Both the position numbers and the translations under genes were made by a program. A model generated the notes under the pieces. The model ran no database searches. It saw only the letters and a list, made by a program, of their open reading frames with translations, and was not told where the DNA came from. Source: Ditylenchus dipsaci (lineage: Eukaryota; Nematoda; Chromadorea; Rhabditida; Anguinidae). From it: a DNA stretch of 64,000 bases. Each line of letters begins with the position of its first letter. The first letter of the stretch is position 1. Below, one piece after another: positions 46,826-59,548 of this stretch. The stretch lies in the NCBI GenBank assembly GCA_004194705.1, contig SADC01001325.1, positions 62,001 through 126,000 of the forward strand, given 5' to 3'.

Positions 46826-47473
46826 AAAAAATTCATCTAAATGGGCCGATAAAAAACTCAGCAATCGATATTTTGATAATTCTGGCTTCGTCTGGTGCTG
46901 CTAAAAGAATCTTTTCCACAATGAGAATGCATGCGGAAGGAGGAAGTGTGGTATAATAAAAAACTGATAAAGGCTTGAATACTTCTGACAAATAACTCAA
47001 AATATATTTTTTAGTTGCTAAATTTTTTCAGTAAAGATCAATTTTTTAAGCAAAAAATTTGTCACAAAACTTTTTACACTATTTAGGCCGGTCGGCGGAC
47101 GGCCGGCGTTAGAAAATCTTAGTCGGACGGCCGGCAGACGGCCGGCGAAATTTTCAACAAGACGGCGAAATATTGGACGGCCGGCCGACGGCCGGCCGTA
47201 AGAAAAAAATTTCGGACGGCCGATTGGACGGCCGGTCAAAAACGTCTAGGACGGGACGGGACGCCGTCCAAATTTCAGGAAGCGTGGTCACTATGGCTGA
47301 GTTAGAGTCATTATATGCAGTAACTCATTTTAAAAAACTGCACTTTTTCAAATTGGTGACAGAACCCCCTTTTAACCGTCCTTTTGAATTTTCTGTTTGC
47401 GCTATTTGTTCAGCGTGAAATTGTAGCCACATGTGTATGTGTATACCTGTAGCGATCGGGCTTCGGAGTGTTA

Positions 47474-47862
47474 TGGCTTGTTCACGTTGTTAGAGTTCGA
47501 GTTAGAGTTCGGGATTTTGGTTACGTGAACACCTCTGATCCTAACTCGAACTCTACCTCTAACTCGAGGGTGTTCACGTATCTCGAATTAGACTTAGAGT
47601 TCGAGGCTAATTTTGAAGATGTTGATGCATATAACTTGGATGTCTTGTAGCAAATCCCCAAAACTAACTTTTAGTGGCTTTAGACGGCTTGGGGTGAGAT
47701 TGTGAGCTATCTAGGCTATATACATGAAATTTTCAAGCTCGATCTCGAACTCTAACTCGATGTACGCGAACATCATCAAGTTAGAGTACGGGTTTTTGAG
47801 TACATAACACCTATTACCCGAACTATAACCCTAAATCGAACTCTAACAACGTGAACAAGTCA
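47474..47862. mobile_element. PIF/Harbinger-like MITE, copy 2
   Basis: TGGCTTGTTCACGTTGTTAG and CTAACAACGTGAACAAGTCA flanked by TTA (47471-47473, 47863-47865). GAGTTAGAGTTCGAG words line both arms, as in 9904-10520. 389 bp. Confidence 0.8.
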
Positions 47863-47865
47863 TTA

Positions 47866-48300
47866 ATGTACAACTCAAAATATGTTTTGGCAGGATAATA
47901 ATGTGCAGAACCGATATTTGCCCAAATTTAATTTGTACAATTTGATTTTGCACATTTTTCTCCTGCTTACGGTTTTCATGTAGCTGTGATTTTTTAATCA
48001 AGATTAATTTTCGATACTAAAAACATTAAGGCAAAAAATTAGTAGAAGTTTTTTACTATTTTTTGCAACGGATAGCCAGTTGGCAGCTCACAGACGGCCG
48101 AAAAATGGCCGGCGAAAATTTCAGCAGGACGGCCAAATTTTGGACAGGCGGACGACGGCCGCCGTTAGAAAAAAATTCGGACGGACGGTTGGACGGCCGG
48201 TCAAAAACGTCAAGGGCGGGGCGGGATGCCGTCCAAATCTCGATAAATACGGTCACTACGAGGATAGATCATGTCATGAGACAAACTAAAACTCTCGCAT
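47866..48300. mobile_element. Solo right end of GGACGGCCGGC hAT
   Basis: Positions 48090-48262 run through GACGGCCG words to ATGCCGTCC and GGTCACTACG, matching the right arm at 47090-47295. No left end found. GGATCATGGCAACACTG at 48337-48353 is another hAT-like right terminus with a different word. Confidence 0.6.
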
Positions 48301-48732
48301 CATGTCTGGATCATATCATTCTCTAAAAAACCGGATCATGGCAACACTGCCCATTTTTCCATACGGTGGTACACATTCAAACGCGTGGAGTGAGCAAGAG
48401 GTACTACTCAAGTAATGTAGCTGTACATAAGTATTCAGATGAGGACACACAAATTTTTTTAAACAAAATGCATATTGATGAATTCAGGGAGCGAATACCG
48501 TATTTACTGTATTAAGTAACCATGAGAAGTTATTTTTCAACCCTCTTTCGGGAGTGGGGAGTTATTAGAGGGTGGGAGTTATTTTTTAACAAAAATTGTC
48601 GTTCAAATATTTTCAGTCCTTTGAAGAAACAAAATCTTTTTTGTTGCTCTTTTTGGTACTTATTTCGAACAGGTCACACCTTCAAATTTTTGCTGACTAC
48701 CAAAAAATACACATTTAATCAATAGAATATTT

Positions 48733-49870
48733 TTATTTTCGCTCACAAGGATATAAAGCACAAATTTGAGACATTAGATTATAGAAACAATCTGGACCAG
48801 AAAACATCTGAAACCACAAATGTTGCTCAATATATGATCCAAATTCAGATGACCCTGTGCCGTATTCTTTCTTTTTTCTAGCCTTTAGCTTCTGCCACGC
48901 TGATTCAATGCTATTGGTGTGCGCTCCAGTAATGGGATCCACGAAATTCTCCGAATGATTAACTGCAAGGTGCTCATATCCTCAGGCAGCTTTTTTATTT
49001 TTCTGTATGAGGGCCATCCATCCGAAATAATTGTGGTTCCTATAAAGTGGTTCCTTGTGGTTCAACTGTTAATCAAGTTTAAAAATAGCACAAAAATAAA
49101 AAGTACCAGGTAGAATATATTGCTGAATAATATCCAACAGAGTATTCGTGTCGCGATTTTCCACCCAAAACATGAAAAACCTATTTAAAAACCATTAAAA
49201 ATGTGCTATTTGTGATTAAGGCTAAGATATGCTTGTTTGTTTCCCGCTCTGCACCTCCAAAGATCCATTTTGTTGGGAGAAGTCGTCCTCTGTTGTACTT
49301 CCTCCGCACTGAAACTGTCTCGTCGATTTCCACAATCTTCCCGGTCCTCCAAGAATGGTCCGATGTTCTACGAAGTATTGTTGACAAATCTTAACTCAGA
49401 TAATATAATAATTGATATATAGTAAATTTAAAAATTGACCTCCCGAAAATAGGATTTCCAATCACAAACAGTACGACATGAAAAATTAGAGCTCGCTTCA
49501 TCTTCTTGTATTTAAAACATCAATTCATCCACTGAACTCATTTTTCGGGACCAATAGTAAGCCAGCTGAAATGCCTGTAAAAACAATCGAGAAAATATAT
49601 TTAATACAGAAACAAAGACATTTATACCTTCTTCAAGCTCAGATGTGTATCTTCGAAGAAAGTGTCGACTAGAAAACCTTTTTCTTTTCTGCACCTCTTT
49701 TTCGGGCATTGCCACAATGGATATTTTTCCGAAGGCTTTTCACGTAGACGCATAGAAGAGCCACATTCACAGGAACGCTTGCTATGTAAAAAGCCAAGAT
49801 GCTGGAACCATTCGAGAAACTGCTCATCTGACCATTGGACTCGATCGAAAATGTGAATTAAAACTGCGAA
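48733..49870 (-). CDS. IS1595/ISXO2-type DDE transposase
   Basis: Minus-strand gene with several short introns. Exon nearest the start (about 49630-49870): WSDEQFLEWFQHLGF, then a zinc ribbon CECG...QCPKKRC, then LVDTFFEDTHLSLKK. Next AFQLAYYWSRK (about 49575). About 49440-49505 reads NFSCRTVCDWKSYFRE. About 49205-49390 reads GGPGKIVEIDETV (first catalytic acid), RKYNRGRLLPTKWIFGG. Then ISDGWPSY (second Asp), YEHLAVNHSENFVDP, GAHTNSIESAWQKLK (third catalytic region, 48860-48960), and the stop at 48733. The order and motifs match the ISXO2-like DDE family, found in bacteria and, as Merlin and relatives, in animals. The true N-terminal exon was not identified. One or two one-base slips may exist near 48960. 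Confidence 0.82.
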
Positions 49871-50249
49871 AAAACCTCAGTGCCAAAAAAAAACCGAAAT
49901 CCTACTCCTCAAAAATATTCTATCATTCCTTGGTCAAACCTTCGCTAGCTACCTTGTTTTTCTGTAGTGGTTTGGTTTGTTAAAATTTTTATCTGATTCA
50001 CCACGAAATTTTAACTCTAGTAAGTCACTAAACGCGTTGGTGAATAAATAAATAAAATTCGTAGTTCAAGCTATACAAATTTAATACGCATCATTGTGGA
50101 TGGTTTCTTTCATTCTGATGGTCATTTGCTTCAATTCGCAAAATTGAGGCAGTTTCTGACAGCAATCAGTGCTGTTAATGATTGCAATCTATTTCTCGAC
50201 AGTTTTCGACCCTAGAAGTCAGTAAACTTAATGAAAAAAAATATGTGCG

Positions 50250-50600
50250 CTTAGCGGAAAAAAACTGACTCACGGGCAAAAACGAATATTCTACGGCCAT
50301 TCAAAATCTACAGGCAAAAAGAATATGCGATGGGCGAAAACGAGTATTGTACGGGCAAAAAATATTATCCAGAAAAAATACGATTCGCACCAAAAGAATA
50401 CGATTTGCACCAAAAAGAATTCCATTTGCACCAAAAAGAATACTATTTGCACCAAAAAAATTCAATTTGCACCAAAAAGAAAATTATTTGCACCAAAAAA
50501 ATTCAATTTGCACCACGGCGATTTGCACCAAAAAGATTCAATTTGCACCAAAAAAGAGCTTTTTGCACCAGAAAAGATCCATATCCAATATAACCATAAG
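50250..50600. repeat. TTTGCACCAAAAAGAA array
   Basis: About 14 direct copies of a 15-18-bp word, preceded by GGGCAAAAACGA-type words (50275-50370). Inverted and direct copies of the same word occur in the FDX2 intron at 51645-51695 and 52035-52075. Open in three frames; not a gene. Confidence 0.75.
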
Positions 50601-51103
50601 GAATCAAATATAAAAGATTATTAGAGGGTGGGGAGTTATTAGAGGGTGGGAGTTATTTTTCAACCATCATCGGAGGGTGGGGAGTTATTAGAGGGTGGGG
50701 AGTTAATACAGTAAATACGGTAGTCTTGGAGCGCATTGTCGCGGATCCCCTAGATTCAAGGAATCGTGCCCAGATTTTAAGAAAAGTATTTTTTTCTTCA
50801 GTTCGTTTTAGCCAAAAAAGTGTAAATCTTCACACTTTTTTCACAATGATAACACCACCACATAGGATGAAACATTAAGCGAAAAAATCGGGCATTTTTT
50901 CCCCAAGCCTGGTTTTTATTCGTATCGTCCAATATTTATTGCAAAAATTTAAATTAGTCATCCGCCGCCAATTTATGAGGTTTCCTGTAAACGTTAATGG
51001 CAATCTGCTATTTGTTCTTTTCAAAAATATTTTTATTAAATGGTTTGTCTACCTAGTTATGAGATCTGATTCTTTTTAGCTTTGCTGTCTGCTCTATTCA
51101 ATA

Positions 51104-53328
<2,225 letters not shown>

Positions 53329-54077
53329 CTGGGAGGAGGTTGTAAATCATAAATTAAGTTTACTGTGTTTGTTTTTGTCAGCGTAGTTGTGATGGGCAAT
53401 GGTTGATGTATGAATGCAACGTAGATTTTTATGTGTGTCACCAATAAAATATATGTAAAACTGAAAATGTAGTTTTTTAATTTTGTCTTTTTTTGATAAA
53501 AATTTTGCTAGGATTCTTAATACCTACATGACCCACTGTCACAACTGTACAGGGTGAACCAATAAAAAACCCGGTACGTGACATTTCGATGCCGCGCCGT
53601 TTTGATGCCGGGACATTTTGATGCCGGGACATCTTGATGCCGGCCATTTTGATGCCGGCCGTTTTGATGCCGGAACATTTTTATACCGCGACATCTTGAT
53701 GCCGCACCGAATTCGTCGTACCTTAAAACTGGAAAAGGCGAGACTATGCACTAAACGGCCAATGGTTGGCCGCTTTGCATCCATGACCAGTATACTGCAC
53801 ATTGCAAGGGAAAAAAGTGAAAAGAATAGGTGTTTGGGTGGTCTTGGTCTACGGCTTAAAAATCAAAAGTGAGCCTAAATCGGGATTTTGGTATTTTTCA
53901 CCAGACCAGGTAGTACCATCCTAAGATTTCGGGATTCGGGTAGCAAAAATTGGTATTTTGGACTACAAAAGCTGATTTCAGTTTGCAAAGGAAGAACTAA
54001 TAAGAAATGCCAAAAATGTGATGTTGGTTTGCATCCCTACTGCTTCTAAGAGGTTCATGTAAAACAATAAATTTGAG
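53329..54077. other. FDX2 3' flank; GATGCCGGGACATTTT words
   Basis: 3' UTR with AATAAA. From 53547 a CAGGGTGAACC terminus, then 53580-53710 about eight copies of TTTTGATGCCGGGACATTTT-like words. 53880-53990 is one unit of the 150-170-bp repeat seen at 43015-43700. No gene. Confidence 0.5.
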
Positions 54078-54923
54078 GGTAACACTTTACTTGGCCCCCG
54101 CCCCCACGGCTGACCCACTTTCGAGGGGAATTTTTAAAAACCGATTGCATATTCGTGTTTCTCGACCCGGATTTTTACGGGAAATGATCATCAGATTCTG
54201 TGAAAGTAAAAAAATTTTTTCGGGATTCGCCATGGCCCCCAAGGTAAAATTTTAGAAAATTTTGAAAAAAATTTAAATTGGCGCCTTTTGAATTTTAAAG
54301 GGGATAAGGGCTGTATTGTGAGGGGAAGGGAATAGAAGGGGCCACTTTTATGGCAAAACGTTAAAAAAGTAAATATTGTTATATTTTAGCTGTCCTGTCA
54401 TGTTTTTCAACTGGGCCGTGGCAAAAGGAGACTCTATACGCATTTTTTGATCAGGAGCACTTCTCAGAATCATGTCTAAGGTAAGTGAGTGCGCGTATCT
54501 CATACTCCCAAGCCCCTGCGCCTCTTTCGGACCCACATACCTTAGACACAAATCACTCGAAAGTGACTCTGGATGCATGAAAAAGCATGCATACCAGAGT
54601 TTATTTATGCGGTAGGCCCCAGTATTCAAAACTATGTTGAACATCTTTTTGTTAGTGTGCCTGTGTGATTAGTGGCCCCTTTAATTTCCTTCCCTCCCAA
54701 TACGGCTCTTATTCCCTTTAAAATTCAAAAGGCGCCAATTGAAATTTTTTTTTCAAAATTTTACCTTGGGGCACCAAGGCAAATCCCAAATTTTTTTTAC
54801 TTTCACAGAATCTGATGATCATTTCCCGTAAAAATCCGGGTCGAGAAACACTAATATGCTACCGATTTTTAAAAATTCACCTCGAACGTGGGTCAGCCGT
54901 GGGGGGGGCAGTAAAATCTAGCC
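54078..54923. mobile_element. Fold-back element, CACTTTACTTGGCCCC caps
   Basis: Left arm GGTAACACTTTACTTGGCCC, then CACGGCTGACCCACTTTCGA, is complementary to the right arm ending at about 54923 (GTGGGTCAGCCGTGGGG). The middle 54303-54715 is the common fold-back core (GGGCTGTATTGTGAGGGG; ACTCTGGATGCATGAAAAAG). The extreme ends match only partly and no duplication was found. Confidence 0.75.
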
Positions 54924-55079
54924 AAAATTAAAACATCTCAAAAAGTCATGTTTTCACTAATCAAACACTGTTTTTGACAACATTTATATAATAAAACTAA
55001 TTATTTTACCCCTATATATGATCTTTGCACACCACAAAATTAAAGTCGTAATTTCATGTATTTTTTGATACACGTAGGC

Positions 55080-57560
55080 AGAAAAGGGTCCATAATATTC
55101 CAAACACATGATTGTGTAGCACTTTTATTCCTCTTTCGATTGTAATATAAACCGTGTGTGAATTATTTTTAAAAAAGTCAGAAGTATTTGGTTGTTTTTG
55201 ATTTTCTTCAAAAGACCATATCTCAAAATATTATTTTCAAATTTTTTTTCTGTGAGTTGGGTTGTGTAGCTCTTGAGCAGGGTTTCGTGATATGGATTTC
55301 GGAGCCCTGATATGATAATGATATGACATAGGGTTGACATGATATCACCTCAGGTAATATGGTTTCAGATAAAATTTCATGTCATATCATCTGATATGAT
55401 GTCGAATTTGATAAATGTGAATGATATGATATTGACATGACATCGCTGACGTGATATCCGCATGATATCATATCATATCATGATGATATCACGATAGTAT
55501 ATGATATCAAGTAATGTCAGCAGTTTTACTTTTGACGGTGTGAAAATGATTATTCAGATCAATTCATTATTAGTTATCGAGAAATCAAGCATTCAAATGA
55601 GTTAAACGTTGGACATTCAATTAGTACACATCTTTACACTGTTATAAAACTGCTTTCTGTCTCCAAACCTTGGGTGTGAACTTTATTGACTTTGGCCAAA
55701 TTCGAAAGAAGCCCCTTTAAAGAGGTGCCTGCCGAAATTCTAGTGGCAAGCAGTGTTGTCAACCGCATCAAGTGCCGCACCGGCACCGGTGCCGGTGTGG
55801 AAAATCGTTAGGGGTCGGTGCCGGTGTGGGGTAAGAAAGGACCCGGTGCTGGTGCCGGTGCGAATGAATTTTAAGCCTGCACCGGGTTCGTTTCAGACGA
55901 AGGTAGATTTATTCATATTCTACAGTCGAATCTCGATATAGTGGCCGTCTCGAGGACAGGCCTAGCGGGGCACGATATCTAAAAGGTCACTGTATCGGGG
56001 GCCACTATATTGAGTTTTTTTAGTTTTTATAGCCTAGGCGGGACATTTTTTCGATTAAACTGTACAGTTCACACTTGCTAAGCTGCTACCCCCTCAAGTT
56101 TGTTCTCGGCTCGGGTCTGACACTTTTCGTCCCAATTTACAATACCCAATACAATAAACTGCTCTGGCTACAATTATGGGTACTAATCTACTTTAGGCGT
56201 CCATACTCGCTTAAGGCGTCCAAGATGAGTTTAGGCGTCCAACATGAAAATAGGGCGTCCACAGGACTCGAATAAAAGTTTAGACCAATGAAATAATTAG
56301 GCGAAAAATGTTTTTACAAGGCAATTTTTCTTAATTTAACATCATATATAAGTAGTAATAACAAACTTTTTTGTTATTACATGATGTTAGATACAAAATG
56401 ATCTAACATTGGATCATACCTATGAATATTTTTGTAGCATATATTCTAGCATCGAATAAATACATTTCTCTAATAGCTACGGTGCCCTAAATTCACCGCC
56501 CGTTTTGGTTTGGTAAATTTTTTTAAATTTTCAAACCATTTTGCAAGAGTTTTTGTTCAGTAGACAAAGGACCTTCTAAGCCTCTGTTCAACATCTCATT
56601 TTTTGTCTTTCGTTAATAGTTTCACTTTTTTCTGACCAGTAAGATTTTAGGGTAATTTTTCTTCCTTTCCGAAATAACTGAATATTTCATCAAGCGAACA
56701 GCATGTGTCTTTGGACGGTAACCATCGGTTTAATGATTACATGTTCATTATCCTGTCATTTTTTTCAATTTTTAAACTTGCGTTAGAGCGATGTGCATCC
56801 CGAACCAGATCACTGTCCACACTTTTTGCTTAATAAGATATTAGCCATTCAGGTAAGGAAGAACAATTACCAAAACATTTTAAAAGTCAGTGAAAAAGTA
56901 AATTTCAAATAAAAAACACAAATTAGGTGTCAACGGAATCCTAGAGTGTCCTCTTTTCAGTAAAAAAAAACATAGCTGAATGGTTTAAAAACAGAAAAGT
57001 AAAAGCCAAGCAAAAGGGGCGGCAAATGTGGGACACCCTGTAAATTCTTTGTTTGATTAACGAAACATCATGGTGACACGGCAGTTGACATTTTATGGCT
57101 GATTTGCCACCAATTGTAGATCCTACCGGGTTTTCAGCACAGATAGAGAAAACAGTTGACCAATACTCAGCTGAGTTTCAAGACCAGGTGTTGAAAAACA
57201 AAAAAAAACAAAAGCTTAGATGTGCCGAATGAGTAGAAAAGACTTTTCGATACTTTTGAAAGAAACCACTCTCATCTTTGAAAAATAGTTGATATCACAT
57301 GATATGAGTTGATATCACATGATATTTGTCATTTGATGTGATATGATAATTATATGATATAGACATTTGAAAAAGCGGGTGATATGATGCTGATATGACA
57401 TGAAGTCCAAACAAATGATATGATACGTGATATCACCTCCATGATATCATGTCATATCATGCTACATGATATCATACGAAAACCCTGCTCTTGAGTCGCG
57501 CTACAACATGGTGTTAAGATGTTGTTACAGCGCTTGAAACTGAATGACCATTTTGACCAT
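55080..57560. mobile_element. Host inverted-repeat element split by hAT
   Basis: AAACACATGATTGTGTAGC (55098) and GTTGTGTAGCTCTTGAG (55261) on the left and CTCTTGAGTCGCGCTACAACATG (57488) on the right belong to the family seen at 17405-18060. Its own ends are unclear. Confidence 0.5.
55278..57487. mobile_element. hAT element, ATGATATCATATGATATCA words
   Basis: Ends CAGGGTTTCGTGATATGG and ...ATACGAAAACCCTG with an exact 8-bp duplication CTCTTGAG (55270-55277, 57488-57495). Arms 55278-55510 and 57290-57487 are arrays of TGATATGATATC words. Interior: a further hAT-like end with CACCGGTGCCGG words (55750-55890, starting CAGTGTTGTCAACCGC), a Tigger-like end (55920-56010), and a short frame at 57096-57230 (MADLPPIVDPTGFSAQIEKT...) that I cannot assign. 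No catalytic domain. Confidence 0.88.
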
Positions 57561-57705
57561 ACCTGCAGCGCCGCCGCCAGCGGCGGCGCTCAAAAATTTT
57601 TGCCGCCGGCGCCTGGCGTCACCGCCGGGCTTGTTCAAAAACGGCGCCAGCGCCGGCGCTGAAAAGCCAGAAGATTGCCGCCAGCGCCGGTGGCGTTCTA
57701 TAGTG
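57560..57705. repeat. GGCGCCAGCGCC word array
   Basis: G+C-rich repeats of CGCCGCCAGCGGCGGCG and GGCGCCAGCGCCGGCG, highly palindromic. Probably one arm of another word-array element; no second arm found. Confidence 0.6.
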
Positions 57706-57740
57706 CCAAATTTTTGTCTGTCTTTTCTCTCCAGGCTTAT

Positions 57741-58347
57741 TGTTACATATATGTCAAATTACGACTATTTCTATAAGATCTACACGTGTAGCGCAGTGGG
57801 TTAGCTTCCCACTTTTTACGTTACAACAATTGGCGCAGTCGCAAGTTCGATCCCGCAAGGGTCCCGGACATTTAATATAATTCAAATTCCTCCCATTAAT
57901 ACATTCGGACCCTCCCATTCGACATTTCAAATAAGTGGTTGTATTACAATACAACGGAGGAAGTAGGTGGCGGTACCCCACTGAAAAAAATTCGATTACA
58001 TTCGGACCCTCCCATTCGACATTTCAAATAAGTGGTTGTATTACAATACAACGGAGGAAGTAGGTGGCGGTACCCCACTGAAAAAAATTCGATCCGATCT
58101 TTCATAATTTCATGGCCATGTCATTCATTGCATACACTTCTTCACGAGGTTTTGACATGGGAGACTCACCTTGCGGGGTGTTTACTCTGGTTCCTAGTAG
58201 CCCTGCGAACGGTTAACTATAAGTCCATCGAAATATACATTCTTACTTAAAAGGGGAGATGTTACATATAGGTAAAGTTACGACTATTTCTATAAGATCT
58301 ACACGTGTAGCGCAGTGGGTTAGCTTCCCACTTTTTACGTTACAACA
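57741..58347 (+). mobile_element. TRIM: 607-bp mini LTR retrotransposon
   Basis: Two 88-bp LTRs, 57741-57828 and 58260-58347, start TGTTACATATA and end TTACAACA and differ at a few positions only. A primer-binding-site-like ATTGGCGCAGTCGCAAG follows the 5' LTR and a polypurine tract AAAAGGGGAGA precedes the 3' LTR. A 5-bp duplication CTTAT flanks it (57736-57740, 58348-58352). The 431-bp interior contains two identical 97-bp tandem units (57901-57997, 57998-58094) and no retroviral-type gene, the definition of a TRIM. Confidence 0.9.
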
Positions 58348-58436
58348 CTTATTAACAAAGTTAATCCCTTGTAATCGATAGATGTTGTATATGTCCTGAA
58401 ACTAAGTGCTGAGTGTTGCTGATGGACGAGGATTAA

Positions 58437-58520
58437 ATGTGCCACCTTTTCGCTGAAAAGTGCCACCTTTTGCTGAAATATGCCACCTTTTGTTGAAAAT
58501 TGCCAACTTTTGTTCAAATG
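58437..58520. repeat. Short inverted copy of the AAGGTGGCAC array
   Basis: Four words of GTGCCACCTTTTGCTGAAAA, the complement of the large array at 61205-62660. The pair could be arms of one element spanning 58437-62660 (ends AAATGTGCCACC and GGTGGCACATTT), but no target duplication supports it. Confidence 0.6.
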
Positions 58521-58805
58521 TGGGTAATCTGACGAGAAGGATTTCTATCCACAAGAAATTACGGATGTGCCTATTGGAGGAAAGCGAAGGAAGGAAAGAA
58601 AGCGGAAGGCTTTTTATGGTGTTTTTTCTAACATATTTTCGCGTTTTTAGAGCATATTTGCATATTTACTGCATACCGTATCCGCTCTAATTATAGACCC
58701 GGACTATAATTTTTCAACATCCACCCCCCCCCTCGAGGGGGGTCTATAATTTTTCAACCGCTTAAAATCTGAGAATTTATATAAAATGTTCCGAATGAAA
58801 TGTTT

Positions 58806-59402
58806 TTATTTAAATGACAAAAGTGGAATTCTATCATAATTAGTGAAAAGGTTTACTGCAAACTTTGTTTCCTTTTCCAAACCAATTGCAGGCTGTAAGA
58901 TTTGCTGATCTCTAGCCATTATCATTGTGCGGGAGACCTTCATTTTAAGAGTTCTTCTTTCTTGAACCCATCCTGCTAATAGCATGTCGAAATCCTTATC
59001 CAAAAGAGGACGACCAGCACCAGCGAGATTTCTCTTTTGACCCCCTTTTACAGTATCCCTATAGAAACGTAAAGTCACGATAAAAAAAAGTCGAGAACTT
59101 ATAAATAACCAACCTGGTACGGCGTAACTGAGATTCTTTTAATTTCTAATCTCGCACCATTTTCGTTGTGATGTTGTACTTTTTTGCTGCACTTCGGATT
59201 GAGTTAGCTTTTCTCGAAAATTCAACGACCTCTAGCTTACGGGCAACGGTGTAAGATTTGGTCTTTTGTGACTTCTTTGAAACACTTTTCAGACCCAGAG
59301 CCACTGTTTCATCATCGCTTTCGATTTGCTCCACAATTGATTGATCTCCCATCCCATATGATCTTCGTCACCACCATACAGCCACGAATCAAAGTCGTCC
59401 AT
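58806..59402 (-). CDS. pogo-like transposase DNA-binding half
   Basis: Starts MDDFDSWLYGG (ATG about 59402), slips one base in GGGATGGG near 59350, then TKSYTVARKLEVVEFSRKA and IRSAAKKYNITTKMVRD, a psq/Brinker-type helix-turn-helix. After a short intron (about 59060-59150) follows GAGRPLLDKDFDMLLAGW and VQERRTLKMKVSRTMIMA, the CENP-B/Tc5-type second helix-turn-helix of pogo/Tigger transposases. The frame then ends at 58806, before any catalytic domain. The product, if made, binds DNA but cannot transpose; such proteins may repress or may be decay products. Confidence 0.7.
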
Positions 59403-59548
59403 TTTCAAGAGCCTGAACAGTAGAAAATCAACGATGCAACACTTTTTTACAAAGCACAGCAAAGGCTCACAAACACAAAAAAGCAACAACATAGAACAAC
59501 TGATTTAGAGTCTAATTTTCCTATGCTTACCAAACTGACAGTTTAAAC

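Larger units (their letters stand above)
44420..46949 (+). pseudogene. hAT transposase C-terminal region, interrupted
   Basis: Before the fold-back insertion, 44450-44550 reads RSESTNELVEDVLHRWDREA and then AATFWTNE. After it, 46876-46949 reads ILASSGAAKRIFSTMRMHAE followed by GGSVV and a stop; SS-AAKRIFS corresponds to the SSxxxERxFS core of the hAT dimerisation domain. Only this C-terminal part survives; the catalytic region is absent. The fold-back sits in or next to an intron (GT at 44551), so the split itself need not be what inactivated it. Confidence 0.7.
44132..47295. mobile_element. hAT element, GGACGGCCGGC words
   Basis: Ends CATAGTGACCGCCCGTCCGG and ...AAGCGTGGTCACTATG with an exact 8-bp duplication GCTGAGTT (44124-44131, 47296-47303). 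Arms are G+C-rich arrays of GACGGCCGGC words. The transposase is split by the fold-back element 44587-46825; the distal part has the hAT dimerisation motif. A right-end fragment of a relative is at 48090-48262. Confidence 0.92.
48498..50720. mobile_element. TA-flanked TIR element with ISXO2-type gene
   Basis: CCGTATTTACTGTATTAA (18 bp) at both ends in inverted orientation, flanked by TA (48496-48497, 50721-50722). GGGGAGTTATTAGAGGGTGG words lie next to both ends (48553-48585; 50620-50710). The body contains a minus-strand transposase of the IS1595/ISXO2 type and, near the right end, an array of TTTGCACCAAAAAGAA (50380-50580). Confidence 0.75.

Noticed and set aside
48488..50734. An 8-bp duplication GGAGCGAA/GGAGCGCA for the ISXO2-carrying element
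   Set aside because: It has one mismatch and would leave 5 unpaired bases at only one end. TA flanks with an 18-bp perfect TIR are the simpler reading, though the alternative is not excluded.
57790..57852. tRNA-like A box (TAGCGCAGTGG) and B box (GTTCGATCC)
   Set aside because: The A box lies inside an 88-bp LTR and is repeated in the 3' LTR; the B box falls in the TRIM interior. Spacing is accidental and no cloverleaf forms.
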